This document shows positions 24,169 to 32,660 of a stretch of 64,000 bases of DNA, one piece after another. Origin of the DNA: Streptomyces sp. NBC_00557 (GTDB lineage: Bacteria; Actinomycetota; Actinomycetes; Streptomycetales; Streptomycetaceae); NCBI RefSeq assembly GCF_036345995.1, contig NZ_CP107796.1, positions 5,084,001-5,148,000 on the forward strand, written 5' to 3'. Each line of letters opens with the position of its first letter. Positions within the stretch are counted from its first letter, which is position 1. The translations under genes were made by a program, and so were the position numbers. Below the pieces are notes generated by a model. It was given only the letters and a program-made list of their open reading frames with translations. It was not told where the DNA came from and searched no databases.

Positions 24169-24903
24169 ATGTCCGTCTCCCCTGTCTTCTCCGTTGTCGC
24201 CCAGCTGGTCGAGCGCCTCGCCGGCCTGCTCCAGCCGCTCTTCCACGCCTCCGCGGCCGCCGCGGCGATCGTCCTGTTCACCGCACTCGTACGGCTCCTC
24301 GTCCACCCGCTGTCCCGGGCCGCCGCCCGCGGGCAGCGGGCCCGCGCCGAACTCCAGCCGCGCATCGCCGAGCTGCGCCGGAAGTACGCCGAGGATCCGC
24401 GGCGGCTGCAGCAGGCGGTGCTCGAACTGCACGCCGAGGAACGCGTCTCGCCGCTGTCCGGCTGCCTGCCCGGCCTGCTCCAGATGCCCGCCTTCTTCCT
24501 GCTCTACCACCTCTTCTCCAGCACCACGATCGGCGGCGCGGGCAACGGCCTGCTCGCCCACCGGCTGTTCGCGGCGCCGCTGGGCGGGCGCTGGGCCGAC
24601 GCGCTCGCCGACGGCGGGGTGTTCGGCCCGGCCGGGCTGGTCTACCTCGGACTGTTCGCCGTCGTCGCCGTCGTCGCCGCCTTCAACTACCGCCGCGCCC
24701 AGCGCATGACGGCGGAGAACCCGGTCGCGGCGGTCGGCGGGGGCGGCGAGCGGGTGCCCGGACTCGGCGCGGTCACCAGGGCGATGCCGTTCCTGTCCTT
24801 CTTCACGCTCGTCACCGTGGCGGTCGTCCCGCTGGCCGCCGCGCTCTACGTCGTCACCAGCACGGCGTGGAGCGCGGTCGAGCGGGCCGTGCTGTACCGG
24901 TAG
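24169..24903 (+). CDS. YidC/Oxa1-type membrane protein insertase paralogue
   Basis: 244 aa. After an N-terminal helix comes RARAELQPRIAELRRKYAEDPRRLQQAVLELHAEE, the coiled loop that follows the first core helix in YidC. SPLSGCLPGLLQMPAFFLLYHLF and a C-terminal membrane pair complete the fold. It is shorter than the main cellular YidC and not near rnpA/rpmH, so it is a second copy. It probably inserts a subset of membrane proteins. GGAGGG precedes the ATG. Confidence 0.87.
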   Translation: MSVSPVFSVVAQLVERLAGLLQPLFHASAAAAAIVLFTALVRLLVHPLSRAAARGQRARAELQPRIAELRRKYAEDPRRLQQAVLELHAEERVSPLSGCLPGLLQMPAFFLLYHLFSSTTIGGAGNGLLAHRLFAAPLGGRWADALADGGVFGPAGLVYLGLFAVVAVVAAFNYRRAQRMTAENPVAAVGGGGERVPGLGAVTRAMPFLSFFTLVTVAVVPLAAALYVVTSTAWSAVERAVLYR

Positions 24904-25031
24904 AGGACAGGGCCACGGTCCAGTACGTGAACAGGGTCTTGCCCGGTGGACCGGGGCATTGGAGGATCGACCAGTCCTCCGATGGCTGCACCCATCGGTC
25001 CGGGCGTCCGCGATCGAGGGAGATGGTGCTC

Positions 25032-25889
25032 ATGAAGCTGCTGCGAGTCGGTACGGCCGGGGCCGAGCGGCCCGCGCTGCTCGACGCCGGGGGGACCCTG
25101 AGGGACCTGTCGGGCCTCGTGGACGACATCGACGGCGCACTCCTCGCCGACGACGCCGCGCTCGGCCGGGTACGGGCGGCGGCCGAGTCCGGCGAGCTGC
25201 CCGCGCTGGACGCGACCGGACTGCGGATCGGGCCACCGCTGGCCCGCATCGGGAAGATCGTGTGCATCGGGCTCAACTACCACGACCACGCCCGCGAGAC
25301 GGGCGCCGAACCGCCCGCCGAGCCGGTCGTCTTCTTCAAGGCGCCGGACACCGTCGTCGGCCCCAACGACACGGTGCTCGTCCCGCGGGGGTCGGCCAAG
25401 ACCGACTGGGAAGTCGAACTGGCGGTCGTCATCGGGCGCACGGCCCGCTACCTCGGCTCCGCCGAGGAAGGCCTCGCCCATGTCGCCGGGTACGCGGTGG
25501 CGCACGACGTGTCCGAGCGGGAGTTCCAGATCGAGCGCGGCGGCACCTGGGACAAGGGCAAGAACTGCGAGACCTTCAACCCGCTGGGCCCGTGGCTGGT
25601 GACGGCGGACGAGGTGCCCGATCCGCAGAGTCTTTCGCTGAAGCTGTGGGTCAACGGCGAACTCAAGCAGGACGGCACGACCGCCGAGCAGATCTTCCCG
25701 GTCGGCGAAGTCGTCCGCTACGTCAGCCGGTTCATGACCCTCTACCCCGGCGACGTCATCAACACGGGGACGCCGGCGGGAGTGGCGATGGGCCGCCCCG
25801 AGCCGAAGCCGTACCTGCGGGCCGGTGACGTGGTGGAGCTGGAGATCAGTGGACTCGGCCGGCAGCGGCAGGAGTTGAAGGACGCGTAG
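25032..25889 (+). CDS. Fumarylacetoacetate hydrolase family enzyme
   Basis: 285 aa. Metal-dependent C-C bond hydrolase or isomerase of the FAH fold. IGKIVCIGLNYHDHARETG, FFKAPDTVVGPNDTV and DWEVELAVVIGR with the metal-binding acidic residues are all present. GDVINTGTPAGVAMGR is the C-terminal signature. The closest functional types are 2-hydroxyhepta-2,4-diene-1,7-dioate isomerase and acylpyruvate hydrolase; the substrate is not decided. ATG 25032 is preferred over 25023 by its spacing from GAGGGAG. Confidence 0.88.
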   Translation: MKLLRVGTAGAERPALLDAGGTLRDLSGLVDDIDGALLADDAALGRVRAAAESGELPALDATGLRIGPPLARIGKIVCIGLNYHDHARETGAEPPAEPVVFFKAPDTVVGPNDTVLVPRGSAKTDWEVELAVVIGRTARYLGSAEEGLAHVAGYAVAHDVSEREFQIERGGTWDKGKNCETFNPLGPWLVTADEVPDPQSLSLKLWVNGELKQDGTTAEQIFPVGEVVRYVSRFMTLYPGDVINTGTPAGVAMGRPEPKPYLRAGDVVELEISGLGRQRQELKDA

Positions 25890-25964
25890 GCGCTCCGCCG
25901 GGGAGCGCCGGGCAACTGCGGGTTCGTCGCCGGGTGCGGGTGGTTGGTGGCTGGTCGCTCCCGC

Positions 25965-26837
25965 TCAGCCCAGCAGAGAAGCCAGCCTGCGCCACTCCTC
26001 CCTCGGGAGGGTGTCCCTGTCACCGCCCGTGACGACCTGGAGGGCCACGTGGTCCGCGCCCGCCTCGTGGAAGGTGTGGATGCGGTCACGGATCCTGCTC
26101 TCGTCGCCCCAGGCGAAGACCGCGTCGACGAGGCGGTCGCTGCCGCCGTCCGTCAGGTCGTCCCCGGTGAAGCCGAGGCGCAGGAAGTTGTTGGTGTAGT
26201 TCGGCAGGGCGAGGTACATCGCCAGGGTCTCGCGGGCGAGGGAGCGGGCGCGGGACGGGTCGGTCTCCAGGACCACCTTCAGCTCGGGGGCGAGGAGCGG
26301 GCCCGGGCCGAGGATCTCGCGGGCCTGGGCGGTGTGCTCCGCGGTGACCAGGTACGGCACCGCGCCCGCCGCCCTGTCCCGGGAGAGTTCGAGGGTCTTG
26401 GGGCCGAGGGCGGCCAGGACGCGGCGGTCCGCGGGGACGCCGGCCGTGTCGAGGGCGTCGAGGTAGGCGACCAGGGCCGAGTACGGCCGGCGGTACTGGT
26501 CGGCGAGCTTGGCGTGGCTCACGCCGAGGCCGAGCAGGAAGCGGCCGGGGTGGGCCGCGTCCGCCTCGGCGAAGGACGCGGCGCTGGTCTCGGCGTCGTA
26601 GTCCCAGATGCTCTGGATGCTGGTGCCGACGGTGAGGGTGCGGGTCGCCTCGAGGAGCGGTACGGCGTGCCGGGCGGCGCTGCTGCCGCCCAGCCAGCCG
26701 GCTCCGTAGCCGAGCTGCTCCAACTCGGCCGCCGCTTCCGCCAGTTCGCCGCGCCGCGCGGGATCCTCGGCGCGCAGGCCGATGCTCCAGATGCCGTACC
26801 GGCCGATCCTGTCCTTCAAGGTGCTCGGGGTGCTCAT
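25965..26837 (-). CDS. LLM-class F420-dependent oxidoreductase
   Basis: 290 aa luciferase-like TIM barrel. ALGPKTLELSRDRAAGAVPYLVT is the region that binds the deazaflavin in MSMEG-type F420 enzymes, and LGVSHAKLADQ is another family segment. Streptomyces makes F420, so use of that cofactor is likely. The ATG at 26837 has a strong GGAGGGA. Substrate unknown. Confidence 0.85.
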   Translation of the reverse strand: MSTPSTLKDRIGRYGIWSIGLRAEDPARRGELAEAAAELEQLGYGAGWLGGSSAARHAVPLLEATRTLTVGTSIQSIWDYDAETSAASFAEADAAHPGRFLLGLGVSHAKLADQYRRPYSALVAYLDALDTAGVPADRRVLAALGPKTLELSRDRAAGAVPYLVTAEHTAQAREILGPGPLLAPELKVVLETDPSRARSLARETLAMYLALPNYTNNFLRLGFTGDDLTDGGSDRLVDAVFAWGDESRIRDRIHTFHEAGADHVALQVVTGGDRDTLPREEWRRLASLLG

Positions 26838-26924
26838 GGGGCCGTCCCTCCGGGTGGGGCCGTGATCCTCGACGTCTGCAGCCATTCCCAACCGGAGGGA
26901 TCCCTCACGTAATCCCGGTGGGTG

Positions 26925-27437
26925 TCACACCTTCAGGAACTGTTCCAGCGCCTCCACGACGAACCGGTGGTCCTGGAGCTGGGGCAGGCCCGAGACCGTG
27001 ACGGCGCCGATGACGCCCACGTTCTCCACGGTGATGGGGAACGAGCCGCCGTGCGCCGCGTAGGCGTCCGGGTCGAGGCGGGAGGAGTCCTCGAACGTCG
27101 TGCCCTTGGCGCGGAAGCGGGCGCCGACCAGGTAGGACGAGGCGCCGTAGCGCTCGACGACCCGGCGCTTGCGGGCGATCCAGGCGTCGTTGTCGGGGGT
27201 GGAGCCCGGCAGGGCCGCGTGGAAGAGCTGCTGGCCCGCCCGGTGGATGTCGATGGCCACCGGGGCCTGGCGCTCCCGGGCCAGCTCGACCAGGAGCGAG
27301 CCGAGGGCCCAGGCGTCGTCGTGGGTGAACTGCCGGAACACCAGCCGGCGTTCCTGCGCCTCCAGTTCCTCGACGGAGGGCGTGAGTTCGGGGGTGGTGC
27401 GGGGCGTGAGCTGCGGGTGGTGCTGCTGGTGGGGCAT
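26925..27437 (-). CDS. UPF0303/HbpS-like heme-degrading-domain protein
   Basis: 170 aa. Central GSLLVELARERQAPVAIDIHRAGQQLFHAALPGSTPDNDAWIARKRRVV and SFPITVENVGVIGAVTVSGLPQ-type segments match the GlcG/HbpS fold. Some members bind heme or cobalamin, but function is mostly unknown. Its ATG overlaps the TGA of the upstream Gfo/Idh gene by one base, so the two are coupled and probably metabolically linked. Confidence 0.82.
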   Translation of the reverse strand: MPHQQHHPQLTPRTTPELTPSVEELEAQERRLVFRQFTHDDAWALGSLLVELARERQAPVAIDIHRAGQQLFHAALPGSTPDNDAWIARKRRVVERYGASSYLVGARFRAKGTTFEDSSRLDPDAYAAHGGSFPITVENVGVIGAVTVSGLPQLQDHRFVVEALEQFLKV

Positions 27438-28516
27438 CAGAGGGTCACCGTCACCTTCTCGCGGGCCGACGTGCGGGCCGCTTCCAGTACGTCGAGGGCG
27501 GCGGCCGCCTCCAGGGCGGTCACCGGGTTGGGGCCGGCGCCGGTCAGGGCGCGGGCGACGGCCGCGTAGTAGGCGGGGTAGTCGCCGGGGACGGTCGGTA
27601 CGGCCGTGCCGCCGCCGGTCAGCGGCGACTCCCCGGCGCCGATGCGGCCGTACAGGGACTCCGGCTCGGCGCCCCACTGCGGGCCGGGGCGCAGGCCCTC
27701 GCGCAGCGCCGCCTCCTGCGGGTCGAGGCCGTACTTGACATAGCCCGCGCGGGAGCCGAGGACCCGGAAGCGCGGGCCGAGCTGGGCGGTCGTCGCGGAG
27801 ACGTAGAGGTGGGAGCGGACGCCGCCGGCGTGGGTGAGCGCGATGAAGGTGTCGTCGTCGGTCTCGGCGCCGGGGCGGCGGACGTCCGTCTCGGCGTACA
27901 CCTCGGTGACCGGGCCGAAGAGGACCAGCGCCTGGTCGACGACATGGCTGCCGAGGTCGTAGAGCAGACCTCCGATCTCTGCCGGGTCGCCGGACTCGCG
28001 CCAGCCGCCCTTGAGCTGGGGGCGCCAGCGCTCGAAGCGGGACTCGAAGCGCCATACGTCTCCCAGGTCGCCCTGGGAGATCAGCTTGCGCAGGGTCAGG
28101 AAGTCGTTGTCCCAGCGGCGGTTCTGGAAGACGGACAGGAGAAGGCCGCGTTCCTCGGCGAGGGCCGCGAGGTCGCGGGCCTCGGCCGCCGTGCCCGCGA
28201 GCGGCTTGTCGACGACGACCGGCAGGCCGGTCTTGAGGGCGGTGGCGGCGAGCGGGACGTGCGTCTTGTTCGGGGAGGCGATGACGACCAGGTCCAGCTC
28301 GTCCGCGCGGTCGAACAGCTCCTCGGCGGTGGCGGCGAGCCGCACGTCCGGGAACTCGGCGCGTGCCTGTTGCTGCCGCTCCGGGCTGGAGGTGACCACC
28401 GTGTCCAGGGCGAGGCCCTCGGTGGCGGCGATCAGCGGGGCGTGGAAGACGGAGCCGGCGAGGCCGTAGCCGATCAGGCCGACGCGGAGAGGGGTGGCAG
28501 TCGTGCGTCCTGTCAT
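27437..28516 (-). CDS. Gfo/Idh/MocA family oxidoreductase
   Basis: 359 aa NAD(P)-dependent sugar or inositol-type dehydrogenase. The N-terminal Rossmann fold starts LRVGLIGYGLAGSVFHAP (GxGxxG variant), followed by the ASPNKTHVPLA segment and the catalytic-lysine signature VVDKPLAG. The C-terminal alpha/beta domain includes GGLLYDLGSHVVDQAL. It lies divergent from a ROK regulator with a shared operator, so it is likely induced by a sugar. Confidence 0.9.
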   Translation of the reverse strand: MTGRTTATPLRVGLIGYGLAGSVFHAPLIAATEGLALDTVVTSSPERQQQARAEFPDVRLAATAEELFDRADELDLVVIASPNKTHVPLAATALKTGLPVVVDKPLAGTAAEARDLAALAEERGLLLSVFQNRRWDNDFLTLRKLISQGDLGDVWRFESRFERWRPQLKGGWRESGDPAEIGGLLYDLGSHVVDQALVLFGPVTEVYAETDVRRPGAETDDDTFIALTHAGGVRSHLYVSATTAQLGPRFRVLGSRAGYVKYGLDPQEAALREGLRPGPQWGAEPESLYGRIGAGESPLTGGGTAVPTVPGDYPAYYAAVARALTGAGPNPVTALEAAAALDVLEAARTSAREKVTVTL

Positions 28517-28522
28517 GCCGTC

Positions 28523-28549
28523 CACTTTCGCAACGCTGTTGCCAAAGTG
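28523..28549. promoter_or_regulatory. Palindromic operator, probable ROK site
   Basis: CACTTTCGCAAC (28523-28534) and GTTGCCAAAGTG (28538-28549) are inverted repeats with one mismatch and a 3-bp spacer. The element starts 7 bp upstream of the Gfo/Idh start and ends 15 bp before the ROK start, the ideal place for a repressor of both genes. Confidence 0.75.
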
Positions 28550-28564
28550 CAAGTGGTGGAGAGA

Positions 28565-29752
28565 ATGGGTGGCGTGAACAGGGCGAGTACGGGGTCGAGC
28601 GCGGCGGCGATGGGGCCTGGTGGGGCCGCGGGGCGTACGGGGGCGAATCTCGGGGCGGTGCGCAGTCACAACGCCGCGCTGGTGCTGGCGTTGTTGCGGG
28701 ACGCCGGGGCGGAGGGGATCAGCCGGCTGGAACTGGCCGAGCGCACCGGGCTGACCCCGCAGGCCGTCAGCAAGATCACCGCGCGGCTGCGGGAGGAGGG
28801 GCTCGCGGCGGAGGCCGGGCGACGGGCGTCGACCGGGGGCAAGCCGCGGACCGTGCTGCGGCTGGTGCCGGAGGCCGGGCACGCGGTGGGGGTGCATCTG
28901 GACCGCGACGAGCTGAGGGTGGTGCTGGTCGATCTCGACGGGGCCGTGGTGGGCGAGCGGCGGGCCGGGCTGGGGCTCGGAGCCGGGGTGGACGCCGTAC
29001 CCGCGGTGGTCGTCGACGCGGTGGAGACGGTGGCGCGGGAGAGCCTGGGCCGCGGCGGCGCGGGGCTTTCCGGCGCCGGGACGCTGCTCGGGGTGGGGGT
29101 GGCGGTGCCGGGGCCGCTCGATCATGCGCGCGGGGTGCTGCACCGGGTGACCGGGTTTCCCGAGTGGGACGGGTTTCCGCTGCGGGACGCGCTCGCCGAG
29201 CGGCTGGGGGTGCCGGTCGTGGTCGACAAGGACACCAACGCCGCGGCGCTCGGGCTGTCGGTCGGCGGTGAGGGAGGCGCCGGCGGGTCCTTCGCGTACC
29301 TGCACCTCGGTACGGGGCTCGGCGCGGGCCTGGTGATCGGCGGGCGGGTGCACCGCGGGGCGCGGACGGGGGCGGGGGAGTTCGGGCACCAGGTGATCCA
29401 GCTCGGCGGGCCGGTGTGCGAGTGCGGGGACCGGGGGTGCGTGGAGGCGCTGTGCCTGGACGCCGTACGGCGCGGGGAGACGGCGGAGGCGGCGCGGGTG
29501 CTCGGAGTGGGGGCGGCGAACCTGGTCGGGCTGCTGGACATCGACGCGGTGCTGCTGGGCGGGCGGACCGTCGCCGGGGCGCCGGAGGTGTTCGTGCGGG
29601 GGGTCGGGGAGGTCCTCGACGCCCGGGCCCGGCGCGAGGGGGCGACGGGCGGGGCGGTGCCGGTGCGGCGCGCTCCGCGGGGCGAGCGGGTGGTCGCGGA
29701 GGGCGCGGCGCAGCTGTTGCTGGCGCCGGTGTTCGGGAGGGGGGAGGCGTGA
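28565..29752 (+). CDS. ROK-family transcriptional regulator
   Basis: About 395 aa. An N-terminal MarR-like winged helix (HNAALVLALLRDAGAEGISRLELAERTGLTPQAVSKI) is joined to a sugar-kinase-fold ROK domain. The zinc motif CECGDRGCVEAL is intact. The kinase-fold signature DKDTNAAALG is also present, but this form is the NagC/XylR-like sensor rather than a free kinase. A second start at GTG 28574 is possible. It likely represses itself and the divergent Gfo/Idh operon. Confidence 0.9.
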   Translation: MGGVNRASTGSSAAAMGPGGAAGRTGANLGAVRSHNAALVLALLRDAGAEGISRLELAERTGLTPQAVSKITARLREEGLAAEAGRRASTGGKPRTVLRLVPEAGHAVGVHLDRDELRVVLVDLDGAVVGERRAGLGLGAGVDAVPAVVVDAVETVARESLGRGGAGLSGAGTLLGVGVAVPGPLDHARGVLHRVTGFPEWDGFPLRDALAERLGVPVVVDKDTNAAALGLSVGGEGGAGGSFAYLHLGTGLGAGLVIGGRVHRGARTGAGEFGHQVIQLGGPVCECGDRGCVEALCLDAVRRGETAEAARVLGVGAANLVGLLDIDAVLLGGRTVAGAPEVFVRGVGEVLDARARREGATGGAVPVRRAPRGERVVAEGAAQLLLAPVFGRGEA

Positions 29753-29807
29753 CGGGGCCGGTGTTCTCCGGGTGCCCTGTGCTGTCGTCGGCTGCCCGCA
29801 GCCCCGT

Positions 29808-30221
29808 TCACGCCCTTGGCAGGTTCAGCTGCCAGGACACCCCGAAGCGGTCGTTGACCCAGCTGAACTTCCGGCTGAAGCCGTAGTCGCCCAAGGGCAT
29901 GAGTTCCGTGCCCTGGTCGGAGAGGGCGGTGTGGAGGCGGTCGATCTCGGCCTCGTTCTCGCACTGGACGAAGAGCGAGATCGCCGGCGTGAAGGTGAAC
30001 TCGTGCTGCGCGGGGCTGTCGACGCACATGAACTGCTGCCCGGCGAGCGAGAACGTCGCGTGCTGCACACTGCCCTCCTTGCCGGGCCCGCCGGCGCCGT
30101 ACCGGGTGACGTGGACGATCTCCGCGTCGTCGAAGAGCGAGGTGTAGAAGGTCATCGCGGCCTCGGCGTTGCCCTCGAACATCAGAAACGTGGTGATCTT
30201 CTGCGACGACTCGATCCTCAT
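29808..30221 (-). CDS. VOC-family (PhnB-like) protein
   Basis: 137 aa. KITTFLMFEGNAEAAMTFYTSLF at the start and HEFTFTPAISLFVQCENEAEIDRL, DYGFSRKFSWVNDRFGVSWQL later match the small PhnB/3-demethylubiquinone methyltransferase-like vicinal-oxygen-chelate group. Members bind divalent metals or small ligands and have varied roles. It converges on the ROK gene. Confidence 0.9.
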   Translation of the reverse strand: MRIESSQKITTFLMFEGNAEAAMTFYTSLFDDAEIVHVTRYGAGGPGKEGSVQHATFSLAGQQFMCVDSPAQHEFTFTPAISLFVQCENEAEIDRLHTALSDQGTELMPLGDYGFSRKFSWVNDRFGVSWQLNLPRA

Positions 30222-30335
30222 CCCACCGCTCCTTCGACACGGACCCGTACCTGTGCCCACAATGGAACCAAGAGCATCGCCTGAATCAAGCGCATCCATC
30301 GCATCAAGCGCCTCGCGGCGCGGTGAGGAGTGAGT

Positions 30336-30707
30336 ATGCGCTGCTCCCGCATCACCACCGCCACCCTGGCCGGCGTCAGCGTCGTCGCCCTCGCCGGGAC
30401 CGCCGCCGCCTCCCCGGCCGGCACCGTCAGTCCCGCGAAGGTGAAGCCCGGCCAGACCGTCTCCCTCACGCTCCGGGGATGCAGTGACCCCGCCAAGGGC
30501 GGCCGCGCCGAGGGCGAGCAGGTCGGCGCGCACACCTCGGAACGCACCCCCATCCGCACCACCGAGCTGAGGCCGACGGAGAAGGGCGTGCTCGTCGGGG
30601 TCGCCGGGATCGAGCGGAACACGCGTCCGGGCGTCCAGCACATCTACATGGCCTGCGCCTCCGACCCGGGCACCGTGGTCACGGTGGACGTCACCGTCAC
30701 GAGCTGA
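30336..30707 (+). CDS. Small secreted protein
   Basis: 123 aa with a clear signal peptide (about residues 1-26, ending AASPAG). The mature part has an Ig-like beta pattern beginning GTVSPAKVKPGQTVSLTLRGC, with a second Cys in MACASDPG that could form a disulphide. No family is named. The same pattern, PG..VS...GC, opens the secreted protein at 35901, so they may be paralogues. GAGGAG lies 5 bp before the ATG. Confidence 0.75.
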   Translation: MRCSRITTATLAGVSVVALAGTAAASPAGTVSPAKVKPGQTVSLTLRGCSDPAKGGRAEGEQVGAHTSERTPIRTTELRPTEKGVLVGVAGIERNTRPGVQHIYMACASDPGTVVTVDVTVTS

Positions 30708-30884
30708 TGCCTCCGCGGCATGAGCCGACCGCTCCGGGGCACGCGCTGACCGCTCCACCGTCACGCGCTGACCGCTCCACCGGCACCAGCCGCTCGCTCC
30801 GACCCCGCTGATCGAGCGGACTTCGCGCCCCCTGCCGGAGTGGCGGGCCCGGACGCGCCGGCCGACCGGCATGGTCATGTGTTC

Positions 30885-31724
30885 ATGAGACTGCCCCCGC
30901 CCCTGCCCCCGTCGCTCCGGCTCGCGGCGGCCGCCGCGTCCGCCTCCGTCGTCGTGGTCGTCACCACCGCGCCGGCCGCCGCGGCCGCCGCCCCGCCGCC
31001 CGCGTGCGCGGGCGCGGACGCGCGGGCCTTCCCGCTGGCCGCCCGGATCCGGGGCGGCCCGCCCTCCTACGAGGCGGGCGGCGGATACGGCACCTGGTAC
31101 CTCGACCTCACCAACACCGCCGACGAGACCTGCACCGGCATCCACCCGGTGGTCGTCCTCGTCGACGACAAGCACCAACTGCGCCCCGACCAGCCCCGAC
31201 TGGAGTTCTACGACGGCTCGCGGCCCCTGCCGGTGACGTTCGAGAGCACCGACGAGCAGGAGCTGGTCGGCGTCCTGGACGGCGCCGGGTTCGAGGGGTT
31301 CGCCGTACCCCCCGGGAAGACGGTCAGCGTCAAGCTCAGGCTCGCGCTTCCCTCCGACACCCCCTCCGACCAGGTCACCGTCAACGCCGCGGTCGTCCAG
31401 CGCCGGGGCGACGACGGCGACTGGGTCGGCGAGTCCAACGCCTACCGGTTCGCGATCGGCCCGTACGGCGACGAGCCGCCGCAGCAGCCGGACGCGACCG
31501 GGGAGAGCGCAGGGCCGAGCCCTTCCGGCAGCCCGCGGGCCACGCCCGGCACGGGTACCGGCACCTCCAGCTCCGGGCCCTCCCTTCCGTTCGCCGAGGC
31601 CGCCGAGCGGGCCCGCGAGCTGGCGGACACCGGACCGGGCCTCGCCCACGGGCTGCTCGCGGCCGGCGCGGCGCTCCTCGCCGTGGTCTGCGGGGCGCTG
31701 GTGCTGGCCCGCAGGCGCCGCTGA
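30885..31724 (+). CDS. Cell-wall-anchored protein with LAxTG sorting signal
   Basis: 279 aa. Signal peptide about 1-36, an extracellular beta-rich domain (GTWYLDLTNTADETCTGIHPVVVLVDD and neighbours), a Pro/Ser/Thr-rich stalk (about 200-235), then LADTG (246-250), a hydrophobic helix and RRRR. This is the class E sortase signal (LAxTG) of Streptomyces. A sortase gene occurs 5 kb downstream at 36472, but that one looks class F and may not be the partner. Confidence 0.82.
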   Translation: MRLPPPLPPSLRLAAAAASASVVVVVTTAPAAAAAAPPPACAGADARAFPLAARIRGGPPSYEAGGGYGTWYLDLTNTADETCTGIHPVVVLVDDKHQLRPDQPRLEFYDGSRPLPVTFESTDEQELVGVLDGAGFEGFAVPPGKTVSVKLRLALPSDTPSDQVTVNAAVVQRRGDDGDWVGESNAYRFAIGPYGDEPPQQPDATGESAGPSPSGSPRATPGTGTGTSSSGPSLPFAEAAERARELADTGPGLAHGLLAAGAALLAVVCGALVLARRRR

Positions 31725-31771
31725 GCCGGGCGGCGTACGACGCCGCCCGTGCCGTCTGCGACGATCCCTGC

Positions 31772-32527
31772 GTGGACTACCCGAACGACCAGGCCCCCGG
31801 CGCCCCCGTCCGCTCCGGCATCCCCGAGCACGGGCGCATCCCCAAGTACTACGCGGTGAAGGCGCGGATCGCCGCCCTGCTGGAGGAGCTGGGCGAGGAC
31901 AGCGTCATCCCCACCGAGCGGGATCTCGCCGAGCGGTACGACGTCGCCCGGGAGACGGTGCGGCAGGCCGTGCGGGAGCTGGTCCTGGAGGGGCGGCTGC
32001 GGCGCAAGGGGCGGGGGACCGTGGTCGCCGGGCCCAAGCTCGCCCAGCCGCTGTCCCTCGCCAGCTACACCGAGGGCGTGCGGCGGCAGGGCCGCACTCC
32101 CGGTCGTACGCTCGTCACCCTGGACCGCTTCCCCTGCCCGGACGCCCTCGCCGCCGAGACGGGTCTCACCCGGGGCGAGCCCGTCTGGCACCTGGAGCGC
32201 GTGCTGCTCGCCGACGAGGAGCGGGTGGGCCTGGAGAGCACGTACGTGGCCGTGGCGCGGGTGCCCCGGCTGGACTCCGACTTCGACCCCGACTCCTCCT
32301 TCTACGGCTATCTCGCCGCCCAGGGCATCGCCTTCGGCGACGCCGACGAACGGATCGAGACCGTGCTGGCCACGCCTCGCGAGGCCCTGCTCATCGGCAC
32401 CCCGCCCGCTCTGCCGATGCTGCTGATCCACCGGGTGTCCCGGGACGCGGAGGGGCGGCCCCTGGAGCGCGTGCGCTCGCTGTACCGGGGCGACCGGTTC
32501 TCCTTCACCACGCATCTCAAAGGCTGA
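31772..32527 (+). CDS. GntR/HutC (UTRA) regulator
   Basis: 251 aa from a GTG. Winged helix at about 25-90 (IPTERDLAERYDVARETVRQAVRELVLEGRLRRKG), then a UTRA ligand-binding domain (LTRGEPVWHLERVLLADEERVGLESTYV). The HutC branch includes DasR and the phosphonate regulator PhnF. A DasR-like palindrome lies 43 bp downstream, in front of the phosphonate-type genes, so this protein likely controls them. Confidence 0.9.
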   Translation: MDYPNDQAPGAPVRSGIPEHGRIPKYYAVKARIAALLEELGEDSVIPTERDLAERYDVARETVRQAVRELVLEGRLRRKGRGTVVAGPKLAQPLSLASYTEGVRRQGRTPGRTLVTLDRFPCPDALAAETGLTRGEPVWHLERVLLADEERVGLESTYVAVARVPRLDSDFDPDSSFYGYLAAQGIAFGDADERIETVLATPREALLIGTPPALPMLLIHRVSRDAEGRPLERVRSLYRGDRFSFTTHLKG

Positions 32528-32570
32528 CGAAATACCGCGTATCGACCATCTGACGTGTCACGGAAAGATA

Positions 32571-32586
32571 ACGGGTCTAGCCCAAA
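32571..32586 (+). promoter_or_regulatory. HutC/DasR-like operator before phosphonate genes
   Basis: ACGGGTCTAGCCCAAA agrees at 12 of 16 positions with the DasR-type consensus ACTGGTCTAGACCACT. It lies 75-90 bp upstream of the DAO-type oxidoreductase start and just after the GntR regulator gene. Confidence 0.6.
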
Positions 32587-32660
32587 CCCTGATGGGTCGT
32601 TCACGCTCTCGTCGACAGCCGGATGTCTCCGGTTGCCCGGTCACGAGGAGCGTGGGCGCC

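Noticed and set aside
30840..30884. Longer N-terminus for the LAxTG protein
   Set aside because: The extra residues precede a normal signal peptide; ATG 30885 gives the usual form.
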